Of a DNA stretch of 25,731 nucleotides, positions 9,787 to 24,020 are shown piece by piece (positions within the stretch are counted from its first letter, which is position 1; every line of letters begins with the position of its first letter). The stretch is from NCBI GenBank assembly GCA_003990745.1, contig RBNI01000933.1, forward strand, positions 1 through 25,731, in the 5' to 3' direction. The stretch is from Jimgerdemannia flammicorona. Taxonomy: Eukaryota > Mucoromycota > Endogonomycetes > Endogonales > Endogonaceae. Below the pieces are notes generated by a model. That model did not search any database and was not told the origin of the DNA. It saw only the letters and a program-made list of their open reading frames with translations. A program made the position numbers and the translations under genes.

Positions 9787-11541
9787 ATGACCTTGACAAA
9801 AGCAACATCTTCCATGACGCTTCCCGCCTCATCTATGAGCCCCACCACTACCACCATCGCCACCACTAGCATAGCAGAAGCGAAACCGCACGTTACGGTG
9901 TCAAGCAGCCAACACAATAAAGAACTTGCCGCGAAGTTTTTGTTCGCCGGTACGGGTAGCGTGGTATGCTCAAATATTCGTCGGAGAATCATTCTCGACC
10001 AATACTTGTGAATATTTTTTCCGTATCCTAAAGCTCAGCCTTGATCGCTGTTGCTCATCTACCATAGATGGGCTCCTTCGTCACAAACCCGGTCGATATT
10101 GTCAAAGTCCGGTTACAACTTCAAGGCGAAGGCATGCAGAAGGCCGCCAATCAGAACTTCGCGCGCGTGGCACTGAATATGTTTAGGAATGAAGGGCCGC
10201 TGTCTTTTTATAATGGGGTCACGGCGGGGATGTTGCGAGAAGGTATGATCACTGCCTGACATGTTCTTTTCTGGTTGGCGTCGAGGTTTCAAAATGTTGT
10301 AGACTATACAACCTCTCCCCTGGTTGAGCTTCCTTCTCTTCCCTTCCCTCCAGCCACCTACTCGACGATACGCTTTGGTGCCTACGACTGGTTCAAAAAC
10401 CTCGCGTTCCGTGCCTCGGGGGGTACGCTCAATGAAAAGGCGCTGGTTACGAAAATTGCGGCGGGGTTGGCGAGTGGGATGGCGGGAGCAGGTTAGTGGC
10501 CGAGAAGGATTTCGTCTAGGTCGTGTCGCGCTATTGATTGCTGGAATGAGTATGCTATGCTCTGTGGAGCCTTTGACGTGTCTTCTGACAGTATTGATTC
10601 CGCACTCTCACCATCCATCCACGATTGACCCCGATCGATCATCGATTAGCCATCGCCAATCCAACGGATTTAGTGAAAGGTACCCCCGCCTTCCATCATT
10701 GCAAACGTGTTCTCCTCCTTCTCCATCACTGCCCTTCCAAAACTCACCATTCGCCCCCTTCCAGTTCGAATACAAGCCTACAATCCGTCCCCGACTCCGC
10801 GTTACCGCTCGGTTTTCTCCGCCTTCGCCGAGATCTACCGCTCTGAGGGTCTGGCTGGGCTCTACCGCGGCGTCGGTCCCACGACGGCCCGTGCAGCCCT
10901 GGTCACGGCCAGCCAGCTTGCCACTTATGATCACACGAAGCATTGGCTCATCGGGCAGGGTGTCGTCAAGGAGGGGCTACCGGCGCATTTGGCGAGTTCG
11001 GTCATTGCGGGTGAGTGTTCTGGAGGAGAATTTTTGGAAAATGTGTCGAGTGAAATCAATGGAGGAAGGAAGATTGTGTGGAGAACTTGGACTGAGAGAA
11101 ATTCTACAAGTCGAAAGAATCAAGACCCTTCAATTTATGCTGTTCTGAACACGATTTCACGATATCGAATCTCATTTTCATACCCACAGGCTTTGCTTGC
11201 TCCATCACTTCCGCCCCGGTCGACACGATCAAGGTCCGATACATGAATCAACCTTTTGACAGTGCGACAGGCCGCGGGCTGAAATACACGTCGTCATTTG
11301 AATGCGTGCGCAAGACCGTGGCGTTGGAGGGGCCACTCGCGTTGTACAAGGGGTGAGTGGGTTACGTGGTCGGTTGGGGTGGGGCGGTTGTCGTGTTGCC
11401 CGTATTTCAGCTTTTTCACGCTTGTCTGCTCGTTCCTCCAATAGGTTTTTCATGTGTTGGCTACGACTTGGTCCGCACACGATCGTCAGCTTGATCATCT
11501 TTGAGCAGCTGAGGCGCATCTCGGGTATCAATCCCATATGA
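9787..11541 (+). CDS. Mitochondrial carrier (SLC25; UCP/dicarboxylate branch)
   Basis: Seven exons (9787-9963, 10068-10242, 10354-10491, 10650-10679, 10765-11010, 11190-11352, 11445-11541) encode 341 residues in the inner mitochondrial membrane. The three carrier signatures are present: NPVDIVKVR (66-74), NPTDLVKVR (167-175) and APVDTIKVR (264-272), with the matching EG-LYxG type motifs (EGPLSFYNG, EGLAGLYRG, EGPLALYKG). That gives three repeats of two helices each. The N-terminal extension of about 45 residues is Ser/Thr rich. The ending WLRLGPHTIVSLIIFEQLRR fits the UCP/dicarboxylate/oxoglutarate group. Signature and C-terminus place it there, but the substrate cannot be told. Exon 4 is only 30 nt and encodes IANPTDLVK, the core of the second signature. 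Confidence 0.92.
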
Positions 11542-12112
11542 GTTGGCACGGGGATTGCACTGTAAGTTGGGCATCGGCGGTGGGAAGGGACGAGCCTCCG
11601 TTCCTCCATACTAGTCACAAATATTGGTGCGTCATGTAAATAGTTGCTGATTTTTAAAGTGTAACTCCGTGAAGATACTTCTCTGGTTTTTCGATGGTTG
11701 TATCATTATAGAACATACCTTATCAAACGAAGTGAATAGATGAACTGCAATGGCTTGATTGAGAAGCTATTGGCTTTCGGAAGCGTTTAATTGAAAAGTG
11801 CAACCATAGGCTATTATATGTTAAATGTTACAGAGCGACACAACGATATCGATGTTTAACGAAGTCAGCAGAGATTACATGTATAGATCTAGCCAGGTAT
11901 ATAAACTAATTATGTAGAATGCAGATGTAGTTTGTTGATAGCCATAAGACGCGACCGATAAAATGACTTTTATAAATTGCAACATTCACTTTGCATTCCA
12001 AGAGTGCAGTTCCCACATCTCCCAGCAACCTTCACCGTTAACATTCAAACCCAATCCCCGATTCCGTCCGTCCTTACTCCGCTGCGTATGTACCGGGAGG
12101 ATGAGCAGGACC
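11542..12112. other. Convergent intergenic gap
   Basis: The gap is AT-leaning from about 11640 to 12000 and lies between the carrier stop and the end of the first coiled-coil gene. I see no gene, RNA or repeat in it. Confidence 0.4.
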
Positions 12113-13416
12113 TTACGGCTTGACACAGGCGAGGAGGTGCTGCGAGAACTTGGTGGTGTCATGGTGAGCCTGTATAAAAACCACGTTTGAGAAGTGTAGA
12201 TTGTAATTACCCATATGCTCTCTCTCCAAACATCCAAATCAAGATTCAACCGTCCACACCTTGTTCATTTTCCTCAACATTTTCCGGGTCCCCAGGATCT
12301 CTTTCTCGAAGCGGCCAAACGCCTGAGCGATATCTTCCGCATGCCCATTATCTGTTGCAGGTGTCAGAGAGAAAAGGGGGGGGGGTTGTTGTTTCAAGTG
12401 TGACCAGATTATGGTTCTTCAACAAGCCATGCAGGAATCAAAAGGGTATGAACCGTACGCATCTGCTCGTCCTCTTTTGCCTGGTCGCGCCTCCGCTTGC
12501 CGGCGTGGGAAGCGTGTTTTTCGAGAGAGTCAACTAGGGCCAGGTTGGCGGTCTGAAAGCAAGCGTAGCGAATGTATCGGGTTTAGTTGCAGAGGAAAAT
12601 GAAGCTATTGGATTGAGAAAGTATTACCCGAGACACTCGTCGGTATTTGCACAAAAAATGATAAGGGCCTACCTGGAACTCATCGAATGTCTGCCTCAAC
12701 ACCTTGATATGGTCGACGGCCGATTCGAGGCCGGCGTCGAGGGTATCCAGATAGCGCGCCAGGCTCTCCTCGCTGGGGCCATGATGTGGGAGTTCGTGAG
12801 GCAAGGGAACAACAATTGTTGCGGGAGGAAGCACATGTGCCAAAACCCTCACCTATCCTGCTCGAACCTCGCGACAATGGCCTCCGACTGGCGCTGCGCG
12901 TCCTGCAGTCTGGTCTCGATGTCACGTTCGAGCTTCTTGGCCTGGGCACTCGCTTTCTTTTTTTGCTGGGCTGATGAGTAGACGTGAGGGGTGTTTGTGT
13001 GAAAAGACCATTGCCGCGACGACGCGGGGAATGACCAAAAAAAAAAAAAAAAAGCTTACAATGCAACAGATTCAGTATCTGAGTCATATCCTGGCTCGGT
13101 CCCGGCGAGTCACCTCTGTGCACGATCGGGTTTGAGACCGAATGTCTCTTGGAACCCTTGGAAGAGAAAGCCATGGGTTGCGTCGAGCTATCGTAGGTAT
13201 CGTCGTCCTCGTCGCCCTCGTCCACGACCTGACGTTGCTTCTTGGTGAGGCGTGGGACTGTTGCGGGAGCTTTGCGGGTGCGAACGTAAGTTTATTTTTT
13301 GCAGTAGAGCCCCGCTGGCAAAAGGAGAATGCGTGGCATGGATGACTACCTTGGAGAACATGCTTTGATTTTGGGGTATTCTTCTTTGCGTACCGGGGTC
13401 CTTTGTGGGCGGGCAT
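12113..13416 (-). CDS. Small coiled-coil protein, paralogue A
   Basis: Seven exons (13416-13350, 13257-13060, 12970-12853, 12772-12673, 12552-12459, 12351-12260, 12169-12113) give 241 residues. The N-terminus is basic (KGPRYAKKNTPKSKH), then VPRLTKKQRQVV, an acidic DEGDEDDD, a Ser-rich linker, and from about residue 80 to 220 long helices rich in Lys, Glu, Gln, Ala and Leu, with FDEFQ ending exon 4 and LVDSLEKH opening exon 5. Exon 2 may instead start at 13269 (AAG acceptor), adding PAT-like residues so that TVPRLTK matches TVPKLTK in the neighbour. Reading on without the last intron would end at 12239 after VWTVES; I prefer the spliced end. The pattern resembles Cor1/SYCP3-like axis proteins only weakly. 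Intron 2 starts with an 18-T run six bases after the donor. Confidence 0.6.
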
Positions 13417-13783
13417 GGTTCGGAGGAGAAATGGATGGAAGCTGAGCGGCACTGGGTTTTGCATGCCATCATATGAAATCATTTTCATAGGTTTATGTCA
13501 TTGATGGCGGTCGAGAGATCACAAACGATTATAAGGTTTAACCGGTCGATGTAATTATAACTAGCAGGCCCGAAGTAGGCAGCACGCATGGCGCGAAAGT
13601 AAATGATAGAAATTATGGAATTATATCTGAAATTCAAGTGACAAGTAACCACGAATGGAAGTAGCGCTAATTGACAAAAAAAAAAAAATCTACATTCATA
13701 TAAAAAAGAAAGATAGTGGCGATCAAAGCAACAACATCCAGCGCCCGACGATGGGGCCGATAACATTGCTGAAATCAAAACAT
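13417..13783. other. Gap between the two coiled-coil genes
   Basis: The gap is about 370 bp and includes a run of 12 A at 13677-13688. It holds the 3' region of paralogue B and the promoter of paralogue A. A weak CRE half-site (TGTCA near 13497) is present. No gene is seen. Confidence 0.4.
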
Positions 13784-15171
13784 TCAAGCTTTGCGCCTCG
13801 ATGTGGTCGCCTTGCCTTTGGGTTTGTTAGCGTTATCCTTGTTACGACGGGGAGGATTCTAGATAACAGTAGAACAATACAATGTTTTCAGACCACGAAA
13901 AAACAAGTTTTTATGGAAAATAAATCTCAGAAACTCGAGCAGTAAGCCGAACGTACTTTTGGGGTGACGTTGGACACATTCCCCGTGTCAGTACGTTCGC
14001 GATTGGGGTCGTCGAGGATGTCGGTGTCACGAGCCTCGCTGCTACCCCCCACTTTCAGCGTAGCTACTGTGGACGACGACCGCGGAGAAAATGTGAGGCA
14101 AAACTTATTGTACCCGAAGAGCTGGTTTGGCCTCCTCCTTTATCCATGGCAATGGATTCACCGGAGGCAAGCTACATTGAAAATGCAAATGAGAAAAAAG
14201 ACAATTGCACGCACTATCAATCGTCCCCTCCACATCCTTCATAAGCTTCTTCTCTGCCTGGTTGTTAATCACGTGTATTCTCTCAAGGTCCGTCAGTGCT
14301 GAATTACATAGTTCCTATGTTATCGATGTCGGAAATAGATAGAAGCCTTGAGTTACGCGCATCCACTTCTACAGCGTCATCGCCGCTGCAATTCATCGAT
14401 ATACAGTGAATGATTTTCTTTCGACTATGTGAAGTGACGCTATCGAGGCTCACCTGAAACTTCTCCAATTCCACCTTAAGCTTCTTGACAATGTCGGCCT
14501 TCTCCTCCGTCAACTCGTCATTTTTGCGCTTGTAGTTGGCGATGTTCTGCTCCCTGCATATCGCGCAAAGTGTTGAATAAAAAAAATTGGTGTGGAGCAC
14601 ACCAGCGACCGGTAAACATTATCTCACAATCATCTCATCGGAACTGACATAAATAGAAAATGCGAGGGATTCATGTGAACTCACATCTCGCGCGCCTGTC
14701 CCTCCTCCAGCTCTTGCGCCTGCTCGACAATCTCCTGTGCGATCATGTCGCATTCGGCCGAGATTTTCTTGTGCTGCTGCTTGGATTTCTTGTCGATGCC
14801 ATCTGTGAATGCGTGTAACGTGTAAAAGGCGATTGACAAAAAAGAAAAAAAAAAAAAAAAAAAAAAATGAAGTGCACGATTCATACACATGCGGTAAACG
14901 GTCAAAGAGACGCTTACTCTTCAGAGTGGTGATCATTTGGATGAATTCATCGCTGACGGACAGAAGTAGGCGTGAGGCACAGTATTCCGGCCGGTGATTG
15001 AAGGGATAGCGCAGGTTAAACAAGAATTCTTTCGGTCGCTATTTCAGCCGCGGGTCCCTGAATCTTATTCTTTTTTTACCTATTGCTGTTACCGCCCTCC
15101 GAGCTCCGTTCTACCTCCACTTCCTCGAGGACAGCACGCGCAGTCGCCTTGGTGAGCTTCGGAACGGTCAT
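13784..15171 (-). CDS. Small coiled-coil protein, paralogue B
   Basis: Seven exons (15171-15080, 14952-14918, 14802-14685, 14553-14454, 14314-14215, 14066-13957, 13858-13784) give 209 residues. The N-terminus is TVPKLTKATARAV, with an acidic EEVEVE next. From about residue 32 to 150 it is a continuous Lys/Glu/Gln-rich helix (KKSKQQHKKISAE, EQAQELEEGQ, DIVKKLKVELEKFQ, ALTDLERIH). A polar linker follows, and the last 25 residues are basic (NPPRRNKDNANKPKGK), plausible for nucleic-acid or nuclear binding. Exons 3 (118 nt, phase 1 to 2) and 4 (100 nt, phase 2 to 0) match the same exons of paralogue A in length and phase, and an intron follows the FQ pair in both. No signal peptide or membrane segment is seen. 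The function is unknown. Confidence 0.65.
14842..14867. repeat. Poly(A) run, intronic poly(T) on the gene strand
   Basis: This is a near-pure A tract of about 23 bases inside intron 2 of paralogue B. On the coding strand it is a long U tract in the second half of the intron, upstream of the CACAG acceptor. Confidence 0.8.
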
Positions 15172-15391
15172 GACCTTTGCGAGAGTTTGGGTGGAAAGGG
15201 AAGGGTTGCAAAGGAAGAAGAAAAGAGACGAGTGACATCACTATTGATCCATCACTTGTTCACATCATACATAGCTCTGATCTGTCTACATTGTCGACAC
15301 CATCTATCTATTCATCGCAATACACACATTTTTCGTCATCCCTGGACATGGTTTGTCCTCGTCTACACACACACGAACCGGCGATATTCTT

Positions 15392-15525
15392 GATAAACTA
15401 CATGCTATCTTGTTCACTCTTTGAGATAATCTACATGCTATCTTGTCCACTCTGAGATAAATTACCTGCCATCTTGTTCATTCTTTGAGATAAACCTACA
15501 TGCATCCTATCTTGCTCATTCTTTG
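15392..15525. repeat. Tandem repeat, 31-33 bp unit, four copies
   Basis: Units start with GATAAACTAC, GATAATCTAC, GATAAATTAC and GATAAACCTAC at 15392, 15425, 15456 and 15489. Each contains ATGCTATCTTGTTCACTCTTT or a close variant. It is a diverged minisatellite; the last unit has a small insertion (CATCC). Confidence 0.75.
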
Positions 15526-16260
15526 GCTGAGCCCGTACCGTCACGTGGGCATCACGAACAGGTTTTTGGCATTTATAGTTACAAATGCAATACCGAGGGG
15601 ATTTGATGCTCGGTTGTTGACCCTAGTGGACGGATTTTAATGTAGCACGATGGATTAAATGGCTAATATTTCCGCTCGCTCGACGGATGGACTTGGGTTT
15701 CACCTCGAGATTTCATTGTTAGTGGGGAGATGACGCACAGGTGCAATCTTTTTCACATGAAATTCAGCCCAGTCGACAGATTTGGCCAACTGCACTATGT
15801 CCATATGAAGAAATTGCTGTCGCGTTAGCATCGAGATTGCGTTTCCCTTTTATTTGACAAGTACGTGTATTACTGCCAGGCTAGCCGCAACGGGAGCGGA
15901 GTTGCGGAACCGGGCGATCTTTTGCCTCGTCGACTGCCTTGAACGGCTAGCGATGCTTGCAACCTCTTATCGTTGACATCCAAACGGTGGTATGGGATAC
16001 GTGCGTAATTTTCGCTCACCAGGGATATTGCAAACAGCCATCGTCATCTACAAGCATCATCAAAACCAACACAATATTGCGATGTGTAATATCAAATGTT
16101 TATATTTCTTATGTACGCTCTAACAAAAATAAAGCAAAGAAATCCGCACAGCAGAAGAGCACTACGTTCAATATCGGCAATAAGCAGAAGACAAAGTTGT
16201 AAATCAAGTTCAAATCGAAGAACATATACAATTATGTATACGCGACAAGTGTTTTGCGGA

Positions 16261-16293
16261 AAAAAGAAAAAAAAAAAAAAAAAAAAAAAAAAA
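16261..16293. repeat. Long poly(A) tract
   Basis: This is a run of about 30 A interrupted near its start by single G residues. It could be a microsatellite or the tail of an old retroposed copy. I see no flanking target-site duplication and no recognisable element 5' of it. Confidence 0.7.
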
Positions 16294-16501
16294 CTTCCGC
16301 AAGGCTGGGAGGGTATAGACAGGAGAGCCGAATAGAGCGGGACAAGATTAGCTAGTTATTTACATGTACAACCGATATCAGGTGTGCAGAGATGTTCCGA
16401 AATTTACAAGAGGAAAAGGAGCATCTTGTTTTCTCAAGATAAAATGAGCAATGTTTTTGGGAGAAAGGGGGGAGTAACACTTTGATATATATCTATGAAC
16501 A

Positions 16502-17763
16502 TTAATTCACAGACTGTATCGGCACGCTGAATGCATTCCTGTTATCTTCGAAATACTCCACCAAGGTCTTGCCGCTCTGGCCCGTCAAGGCCTCGAGATC
16601 GCGTGTGACCTCGAAGCGACGGCCGTTCAAGCGCCACTGCAGGCCCCACATCTCGAGCGTGTATGCAACGCTTTCCTCGTTGGGCACGACCTCGAGCAAG
16701 ATTTCACGGAGCGAGGGCATCTCGACCATGTCGACGCGGATATCGCGCCTCAACCCGGCAGAGACGCGGTGGCCGAGCTCCTCGAGCGTCATGAGCTGCG
16801 GGCCCGTCACCTTGTACTCCTTGCCGCCGTGCCGCGAGGTGGGCGAGAAGGCAACGAAGCAGGTGGCGCGGACGATGTCGCCCAGGTCAGAGGATTCGAT
16901 GGTCATGTGGGGATGGTTGGGGAGAGGCAGGGCCGAGTGCGTCGCGATGTAGTTGGCGAAGAACTTAAGGAGGTGCTGGTGCACGATACCGGGGTAGCGG
17001 ATCGTGGTAATTTGCTCTGTAGAGAAAATGAGCTGGAGGTGGGACTCGATGATGGAAAATTGCATGCGGAACGTGTTGGGGGACAGGGGAAAACTGGGGC
17101 GGCGTCGTGCATCCAGGGTCGGAGTGCCAGGCGGTGTCGTGGGGTCGCATGGTGAGAAGGGAGACAAGAAGATGACGTGTTCGACACCAGCTTGTTTGGC
17201 AGCGTCGATGTAACTGTTATAAACAAATTGCGGGAGTGAGAAATTTAACGTTTTGCCTATTTGGGTAGATCCATAAAATTTCTTTTTGTGCGGAAAGTAC
17301 TCACGCTCTGGCGTAAGGAGCCGCGTTTACCCTCGTGATTTGCTGGCCATGAGGGTCAACCACGAGACACAGCTTTGTCATGCCGCGTAGGGCGTCAACA
17401 ACAGCTTCGGGCTTCACGATCGGGTCCAGCTCGATCAAAGTCGCACCGAGGACCTCGAGCTCACGAGCTTCAGTCGTGGACGCGTCTGGAAGGCCGGCGT
17501 AGACAGGGAACCCGTTGAGGTGAGAGTGCTGGAGCTGCATTTCGAGGAGCGACCTCACAATGGCGGAACCTGGAGTGGTTGGGGGAAGATGGAATAAGTG
17601 ATTGGTAAGCAACGGGTGCAAGGTTTGGAGTTTCTCAAAGTGGCTAAAGAGCAAAAAGCAGATGCGTACCCTTCTCGCCGTCGGCACCGGTGACAAATAT
17701 GGGGCCCTTGTTATTGATGGAGGAGGTGCTGTTGGAGCGCCGGGGCGTGGTGGGCGTCGTCAT
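16502..17763 (-). CDS. NmrA-like NAD(P)-binding protein (atypical SDR)
   Basis: Three exons (17763-17670, 17569-17305, 17213-16502) encode 356 residues. After a Ser/Thr-rich leader comes IFVTGADGEKGSAIV, the GxxGxxG dinucleotide loop (G26, G29, G32) of NmrA-type Rossmann proteins. The first glycine is split from the helix by intron 1 between Lys31 and Gly32. Later features fit the family: LGATLIELD, CLVVDPHGQQ at the position of the strand-4 loop, AAKQAGVEHVIFLSPFSP, and a C-terminal part with YKVTGPQLMTLEELG, as in NmrA and QOR2-like proteins. No catalytic YxxxK is evident, which is normal for NmrA-like sensors. They bind NAD(P)(H) and either regulate transcription factors or act as reductases; which applies here cannot be told. 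An upstream in-frame ATG (17853) exists, but the added leader looks untranslated. Confidence 0.88.
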
Positions 17764-19876
17764 ATTTGTTTGGATGAATGGTAGAAGATGGGAAGAGATG
17801 GGAAGAGATGGATGAAAAGAAGTGGGGAAGTTTATATTGGTTTTGTGATTCACATGGAAAGGCAGTCCCGTTGAGGGGCTTGTGATGGTAACAGGTCAGA
17901 ATCCACCGCGAGTCTCCGAATAACAAAAAAAAAAAATTTGCGTCGCGTTGTTTTTTGCAGGGCCTTCGTCTGTTAGTCTGTTAGCGTGGCCTGCCGTCCT
18001 TTCTGGGTTATTGAGTTACAATGACTAAGAGTTCTGGCTTATCCATTGGAGGATCCACCATCAAGGCCGACAGATAAGATAGTGATAAAAACTGTTTGGG
18101 CTGTAATCTGATGAACCTAGATGACATAGCCTCGCGTCAGTGTCAGCCGAACCGATGAGCCTAGGGAAGGTGTGCTCCACATGTAGCACAATCCGCTGTG
18201 CTCCCATGTGACCCCCGCACTGAACAGAAGCAGGGGAAAATAAACCCAAACGCGTTCACTATATTTACTATTTTAGCAGTAACCCCAAAAACCGCGTCAC
18301 ATCTTAATGATCGTATGGCCCGTTAAACAAAATAGACGTGTCAAGTTTCCACGATAGTCCAGTATGTATATTGCGGTCAGTACAATATGCCACAGTTGCA
18401 AGTACAATCCAATTTATGTAATATATGTGGCATAATTACAAACGATCGATGAGAACAATCAGATCTCGATACCTGAAAGCCGAAGATGCCGTACACCAAT
18501 GCATGGGTACAGTGTTTGAAATATTGTTTTTCTGTGCCCTGTTTACATCGAAAAATCTCCCTTTCAAACAGCCACAACCATGTTGTACTTCGATCACGTT
18601 TGAGAAACGGTGGCTCTGGGTGGCTCTTTTTCCCGCATCTTCCCGCACGTGTGTCATGTCAAGTCGGTCAAACAAAAACAAACTCCTTGTTGGCTGCCAC
18701 GCAGATCCCGTTGGTAAATAGCTCGATAAAGGGGAAAAAAAAAAAAAAGAAGCCCGACTAACGTGGCCTTAGCGCCTCAGCTTCCAAGAAAAGACGGACA
18801 ATGTCGCTATTTGGCGTCTGTGCGAGACCAACATCCAAACATGGTATGCCACTAGTTTATGTGGTCATGAGACCAATCTTTTTTTCTCCGCAGGGCCTGA
18901 CCAGGCCGTCGCGCGGAGGGCCACTATTGGAAGTGACGTAATATATAGTTGCAGGATGCGGGGCCTCGGTCTAACGCCTTTGGTATCCATTGCGGATAAA
19001 GTACTGAGGAATAATGCGCCGATCGATATGCATTCTCAATATCTTGGGAGAAGAGAAAGGTAAGCGATGGGAGGTTCAGTGATATTAAAAACAGCGTCAT
19101 CCCGCGGTACCAAGTGGCGATAAACATGAGGTCTTCTTGCCTCCAAGCAGGAAGGCATGACGATCGATAAGACAGCAGTATCACCCTCGAGGAGGCCACA
19201 TGGCCAGATCGGGGTACAAAGAACTCTGTTTACAATTTTGTAGAGAAAAGGTAATGCGACCGTCGTTTGGGATTAAACCGAGTGGGACCTTGGCAACGTG
19301 TCTCCTTATCGATGATATGTATCAGCTCGTTTATCTTTGAATATCTTGGAGCAAGCTCCATCACACACAACCACCAAGAAAACGCAGGAGCACGATAAAA
19401 AAATAAATCCCATAGAACCAGGGGGGCTGACAAATGTTGAAACGGAAAAAAGCAGATTGACAGAGACCGATTCATACTTGGTTAGCCATTTTGGTCGCCT
19501 CCTTTCCAAACGTCGATTCCCAACTTCGTTAGAATGAAAAAGTAAGCAGCGCACAGCTACGTCGACCCATGATTATGCAGGTTGACCTTTATACCTTAGT
19601 ACCTGTGTTCCACTTGGACGATCGCAAAAATGAAGTTTGGGCTCAAGATTGAAATATCGTGATGAACTTCCGGATATTAATTTAACTCGTGAGCAATACT
19701 AGTTATCACAGCCAAATAGGCATAGTAGACCAAATTTATAGACTTCTTTAGATGGCATGATAAAACGAAACAGGAGAAACAGAAACTAGCCAAAAAAGTG
19801 GCTTCGAGCGTGACCGTTATTTTCTGTTGTGGCTTGGCGAGGACGAAGAAATCAACAAATTTTGTAGAGAAACACC
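17764..19876. other. Gene-poor divergent intergenic region
   Basis: There are 2.1 kb between two divergent genes. Small ORFs occur on both strands but none shows a domain, codon bias or splice-linked continuation that I can support. Present are short A runs (17925-17936, 18735-18748), a CRE-like TGACGTAA at about 18934, and a repeated CATCTTCCCGCA / TTCCCGCAC word near 18636. A His-Cys pattern in the minus ORF at 18061-18249 was considered and rejected. Confidence 0.45.
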
Positions 19877-23678
<3,802 letters not shown>

Positions 23679-24020
23679 AGAGTTTTTCGGTTTGTCGTAG
23701 ATGTAATGAAATATAGATGTGTGAGTTTTTGTTGTATGTGGGGTGTCCCTGACATGTACGAATGATAAGTTCATTGTTGTGAGGGTATCGATCAATAGAT
23801 GGCGCAATGTGTAATATCATTCCCGCTATGCTATGACCACAATACTTACAGGAGACAATTATTATGATACACTAAATGGCAATCGGAGAGACCGCATTTA
23901 CGAAATATGCAAAACAAATTACATAAAAAAAGAGAGAGACAAGAAAGTGCTCAGTACCAATCATCCAAAAACTCATCAAACGTCAAATGTTCTACCGATT
24001 CGTCACCACTCTACTGGAAT
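23679..24020. other. Convergent intergenic gap
   Basis: This is the shared 3' region between the NVL-like and the SOSS-B-like genes. It is AT-leaning, with no gene or repeat that I can support. Confidence 0.4.

Larger units (their letters stand above)
15172..16501. other. Intergenic region with tandem repeat and homopolymer
   Basis: The region is 1.3 kb without a supported gene. It holds a CRE-like TGACATCA at 15233-15240, 62-69 bases before the start of paralogue B; the tandem repeat at 15392-15525; an E-box CACGTG near 15543; and an A-rich homopolymer at 16261-16293. The ORFs at 15177-15455 and 15957-16335 have simple, biased sequence and no family resemblance. Confidence 0.5.

Noticed and set aside
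10324..11148. 274-codon plus-strand ORF through the carrier gene
   Set aside because: It runs through introns in another frame with Arg/Ser-rich composition; the spliced carrier frame has all three family signatures.
12239..12259. Read-through end of coiled-coil paralogue A (VWTVES then stop)
   Set aside because: A 90-bp intron with a good TTTTTATACAG acceptor leads to a longer, codon-biased end (AHHDTTKFSQHLLACVKP); read-through remains possible.
15957..16335. Plus-strand ORFs ending in a lysine run
   Set aside because: The lysine run is the poly(A) tract; upstream residues show no family or codon bias.
18061..18249. Minus ORF with GGHMGAQRI...C pattern, considered as an integrase zinc-finger relic
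   Set aside because: Only one His-Gly word fits; the HHCC spacing is not met and no flanking retroelement sequence is seen.
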